DNA from: Bordetella parapertussis
GTDB lineage: Bacteria; Pseudomonadota; Gammaproteobacteria; Burkholderiales; Burkholderiaceae
Length of the DNA: 6,910 bases
Reading direction: 5' to 3'
NCBI GenBank assembly: GCA_945901665.1
Contig: CAMDLJ010000138.1
Coordinates: 1 to 6,910 of the forward strand
Positions 5,533 through 6,910 of this stretch are shown here, in pieces. The notes under the pieces were generated by a model that saw only the letters and a list, made by a program, of their open reading frames with translations, ran no database searches and had not been told where the DNA came from. Position 1 is the stretch's first letter; the number at the start of each line of letters is the position of its first letter. Both the position numbers and the translations under genes were made by a program.

Positions 5533-6413
5533 GCCGCGCTGCGCCCGACGTGTTGCCCTGCAAAATCGCGGGCAAATTGGTGTGCGACGCGCCCACTGCG
5601 CGAGCCGCGCTCGAGCGCCCACACCAAGGCCTGGGGGCGGGCCGCGTCAAACAGCGCTGGCGACACACCCAAAGCCGACAACCATTGGGCCACGATGGTG
5701 AGGTACTCGTCTTGGGTGAAAGGGTAAAAACTCACCCACAAACCAAAACGCTCGGAGAGAGAAATTTTTTCTTCGATCACCTCACCCGGGTGCACCTCAC
5801 CATCATCGGTGTGGGTGTAGGTGAGGTTGTCTTTCATGTACTCGGGCAGCAAATGGCGGCGGTTGCTGGTGGCGTAAATCAACACATTGGGGGATGCCGC
5901 TGAGACCGTGCCATCCAAAATGGACTTGAGGGCTTTGTAACCCGACTCGCCATCTTCAAAACTCAGGTCATCGCAATAAATGATGAACTTTTCAGACCGC
6001 TCAGCCACCAAGTCCATGATGTCGGGCAAATCGGTGAGGTCGGCTTTGTCGACCTCGATCAGGCGCAGGCCTTGCGGCGCATAGTGGTTCAGGCAGGCCT
6101 TGATCAGGGAGGACTTGCCGGTGCCCCGAGCGCCGGTGAGCAGCACGTTGTTGGCCGATAAACCCTGTACAAATTGCTCGGTGTTTTGTTGTATTTTTTC
6201 TTTTTGTTGATCAATTTCTTTGAGGTCTTCGAGTCGCAACGGGGCCACATGCGCCACCGGCTCCAAGGCACCATGGCCACTGGCGCGCTTGCGATAACGA
6301 TAGGCCACACTGGCCGACCAATCGGGCGCCGACAAAGGGCGGGGCAGGACCAACTCCACCCGGTCCATCAAGGCGTGCAAACGCTCCACCAGGGCATCAA
6401 ATTTATCGTTCAT
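5529..6413 (-). CDS. DUF815-type P-loop ATPase of unknown function
   Basis: The 294-residue protein matches a conserved bacterial AAA-like ATP-binding family (DUF815). A helical N-terminus (about 1-75) includes APDWSASVAYRYRKR. Walker A GARGTGKS is at 94-101, Walker B FIIYCDDLSFED at 143-154, a sensor-1-like YATSNRRHLLP at 180-190, a highly conserved acidic loop HTDDGEVHPGEVIEEKISL at 201-219, then SERFGLWVSFYPF, and a C-terminal SGRVAHQF with a possible sensor-2 Arg at 275. No signal peptide or membrane segment is seen. The ATG at 6413 fits the family N-terminus (MNDKFD); the frame is open to 6848, but that part overlaps argJ in another frame. There is no clear Shine-Dalgarno. It lies 37 bases after argJ, beyond a terminator-like hairpin, and overlaps the Nudix start. 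Its cellular role is not established as far as I know. Confidence 0.88.
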   Translation of the reverse strand: MNDKFDALVERLHALMDRVELVLPRPLSAPDWSASVAYRYRKRASGHGALEPVAHVAPLRLEDLKEIDQQKEKIQQNTEQFVQGLSANNVLLTGARGTGKSSLIKACLNHYAPQGLRLIEVDKADLTDLPDIMDLVAERSEKFIIYCDDLSFEDGESGYKALKSILDGTVSAASPNVLIYATSNRRHLLPEYMKDNLTYTHTDDGEVHPGEVIEEKISLSERFGLWVSFYPFTQDEYLTIVAQWLSALGVSPALFDAARPQALVWALERGSRSGRVAHQFARDFAGQHVGRSAA

Positions 6414-6427
6414 GAAAAGGCGCTCGT

Positions 6428-6447
6428 AAAAACCTGCAGGCTGCAGG
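6428..6447 (-). terminator. Terminator-like hairpin after argJ
   Basis: Read on the minus strand, CCTGCA, loop GCC, TGCAGG form a perfect 6-bp stem followed directly by TTTTT. It begins 3 bases after the argJ stop codon. This is the layout of an intrinsic terminator, though the stem and T-run are both short. The downstream ATPase starts only 14 bases beyond the T-run, so partial read-through or an internal promoter in argJ would be needed to express ATPase and Nudix. Confidence 0.52.
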
Positions 6448-6450
6448 CGG

Positions 6451-6910
6451 TCAACTTCTGTAGTCGGCGTTGATGGTGACGTACTCGTGGCTGAAGTCAC
6501 ACGTCCACACGGTGTCGGTGGCCTGCCCGCGGCCGAGCAGCACCCGCACGGTGATTTCGGATTGCTGCATGATGCGCTGGCCATCGGCTTCTTGGTAGCT
6601 GGGGCTGCGACCACCGTTGACCGCCACCTGTACATCGTCCAGGTACAAATCGATGTGTGACTGATCCAAGTCAGCGATTCCGGCATAACCCACCGCGGCC
6701 AAGATGCGGCCCAGGTTGGGGTCGCTGGCAAAGAATGCCGTTTTGACCAAGGGGGAATGGGCAATGGCATAGGCCACCTGGCGACATTCGGCGGCATTGC
6801 GCCCACCCTCCACAGTGACGGTGATGAATTTGGTGGCCCCTTCGCCATCGCGCACGATGGCCTGGGCCAATTGGCGCGACACCTGCATCAACGCATGGCG
6901 CAAAGCTTGG
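6451..6910 (-). CDS. argJ: ArgJ, bifunctional ornithine acetyltransferase / N-acetylglutamate synthase (C-terminal part)
   Basis: ArgJ transfers the acetyl group from N-acetylornithine to glutamate in the cyclic arginine pathway; bifunctional forms also use acetyl-CoA. Only the last 152 residues are inside the window. They belong to the beta subunit formed by autocleavage; the cleavage site and catalytic Thr lie off the right edge. Visible family landmarks are [55 protein letters not shown], the basic-to-acidic VLLGRG segment and the typical C-terminus [12 protein letters not shown]. The frame is intact to the edge and the stop is at 6453-6451. Whether the enzyme is mono- or bifunctional cannot be decided from this part. 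Confidence 0.95.
   Translation of the reverse strand, partial: QALRHALMQVSRQLAQAIVRDGEGATKFITVTVEGGRNAAECRQVAYAIAHSPLVKTAFFASDPNLGRILAAVGYAGIADLDQSHIDLYLDDVQVAVNGGRSPSYQEADGQRIMQQSEITVRVLLGRGQATDTVWTCDFSHEYVTINADYRS

Noticed and set aside
5533..5622. N-terminal extension of the Nudix protein upstream of the GTG at 5532
   Set aside because: The extra residues are Arg/Ala-rich shadow of the ATPase C-terminus and have no Nudix similarity; the GTGA overlap gives a better start.
6414..6848. N-terminal extension of the DUF815 ATPase into argJ
   Set aside because: The added residues are in a different frame from the well-conserved argJ and look like shadow sequence; the family N-terminus matches the ATG at 6413.
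1..6910. A mobile element, defence system, CRISPR array or other novel multi-gene system
   Set aside because: All substantial coding regions are recognised core genes in conserved order. There are no transposase, integrase, repeat-spacer or toxin-antitoxin signatures and no marked composition break.

Overview
The window is an ordinary-looking chromosomal segment of a GC-rich betaproteobacterium. Protein sequences and gene order point to Burkholderiales, most likely Comamonadaceae (Limnohabitans/Rhodoferax-like). This is inferred from recognised family sequences; no search was run. Coding density is very high, and no stretch over 300 bases lacks a gene. There are no tRNA or rRNA genes, no CRISPR array and no insertion sequence.

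Left part (1-293): a fragment on the minus strand resembling the C-terminal part of a Sel1-like repeat protein runs off the left edge. It is followed by an AT-richer stretch that probably holds the promoter of the rightward gene block, and by a strong Shine-Dalgarno sequence.

Rightward block (294-5047, plus strand): pilB (type IV pilus extension ATPase) overlaps pilC (inner-membrane platform protein) by 8 bases. coaE (dephospho-CoA kinase) starts 22 bases after pilC. Then come zapD (FtsZ-ring bundling protein, GTG start) and yacG (small zinc-ribbon DNA gyrase inhibitor). This is the conserved pilB-pilC-(pilD)-coaE-zapD-yacG neighbourhood of Proteobacteria, but pilD, the prepilin peptidase often found between pilC and coaE, is missing.

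Leftward block (5062-6910, minus strand, read from the right): the C-terminal part of argJ (arginine biosynthesis) enters from the right edge and ends just before a compact hairpin followed by five T residues. Next come a DUF815-type P-loop ATPase and a MutT-like Nudix hydrolase, coupled by a GTGA start/stop overlap. The two blocks converge, with only 14 bases between the yacG and Nudix stop codons.

The genes do not form one pathway. pilB and pilC serve pilus assembly, while coaE, zapD, yacG, the Nudix gene and argJ are housekeeping genes linked by old synteny. I found no convincing undescribed system. The points most worth a second look are the in-frame palindromic insertion in pilC, the missing pilD, the terminator-like hairpin between argJ and the ATPase, and the translationally coupled ATPase-Nudix pair of uncertain role.
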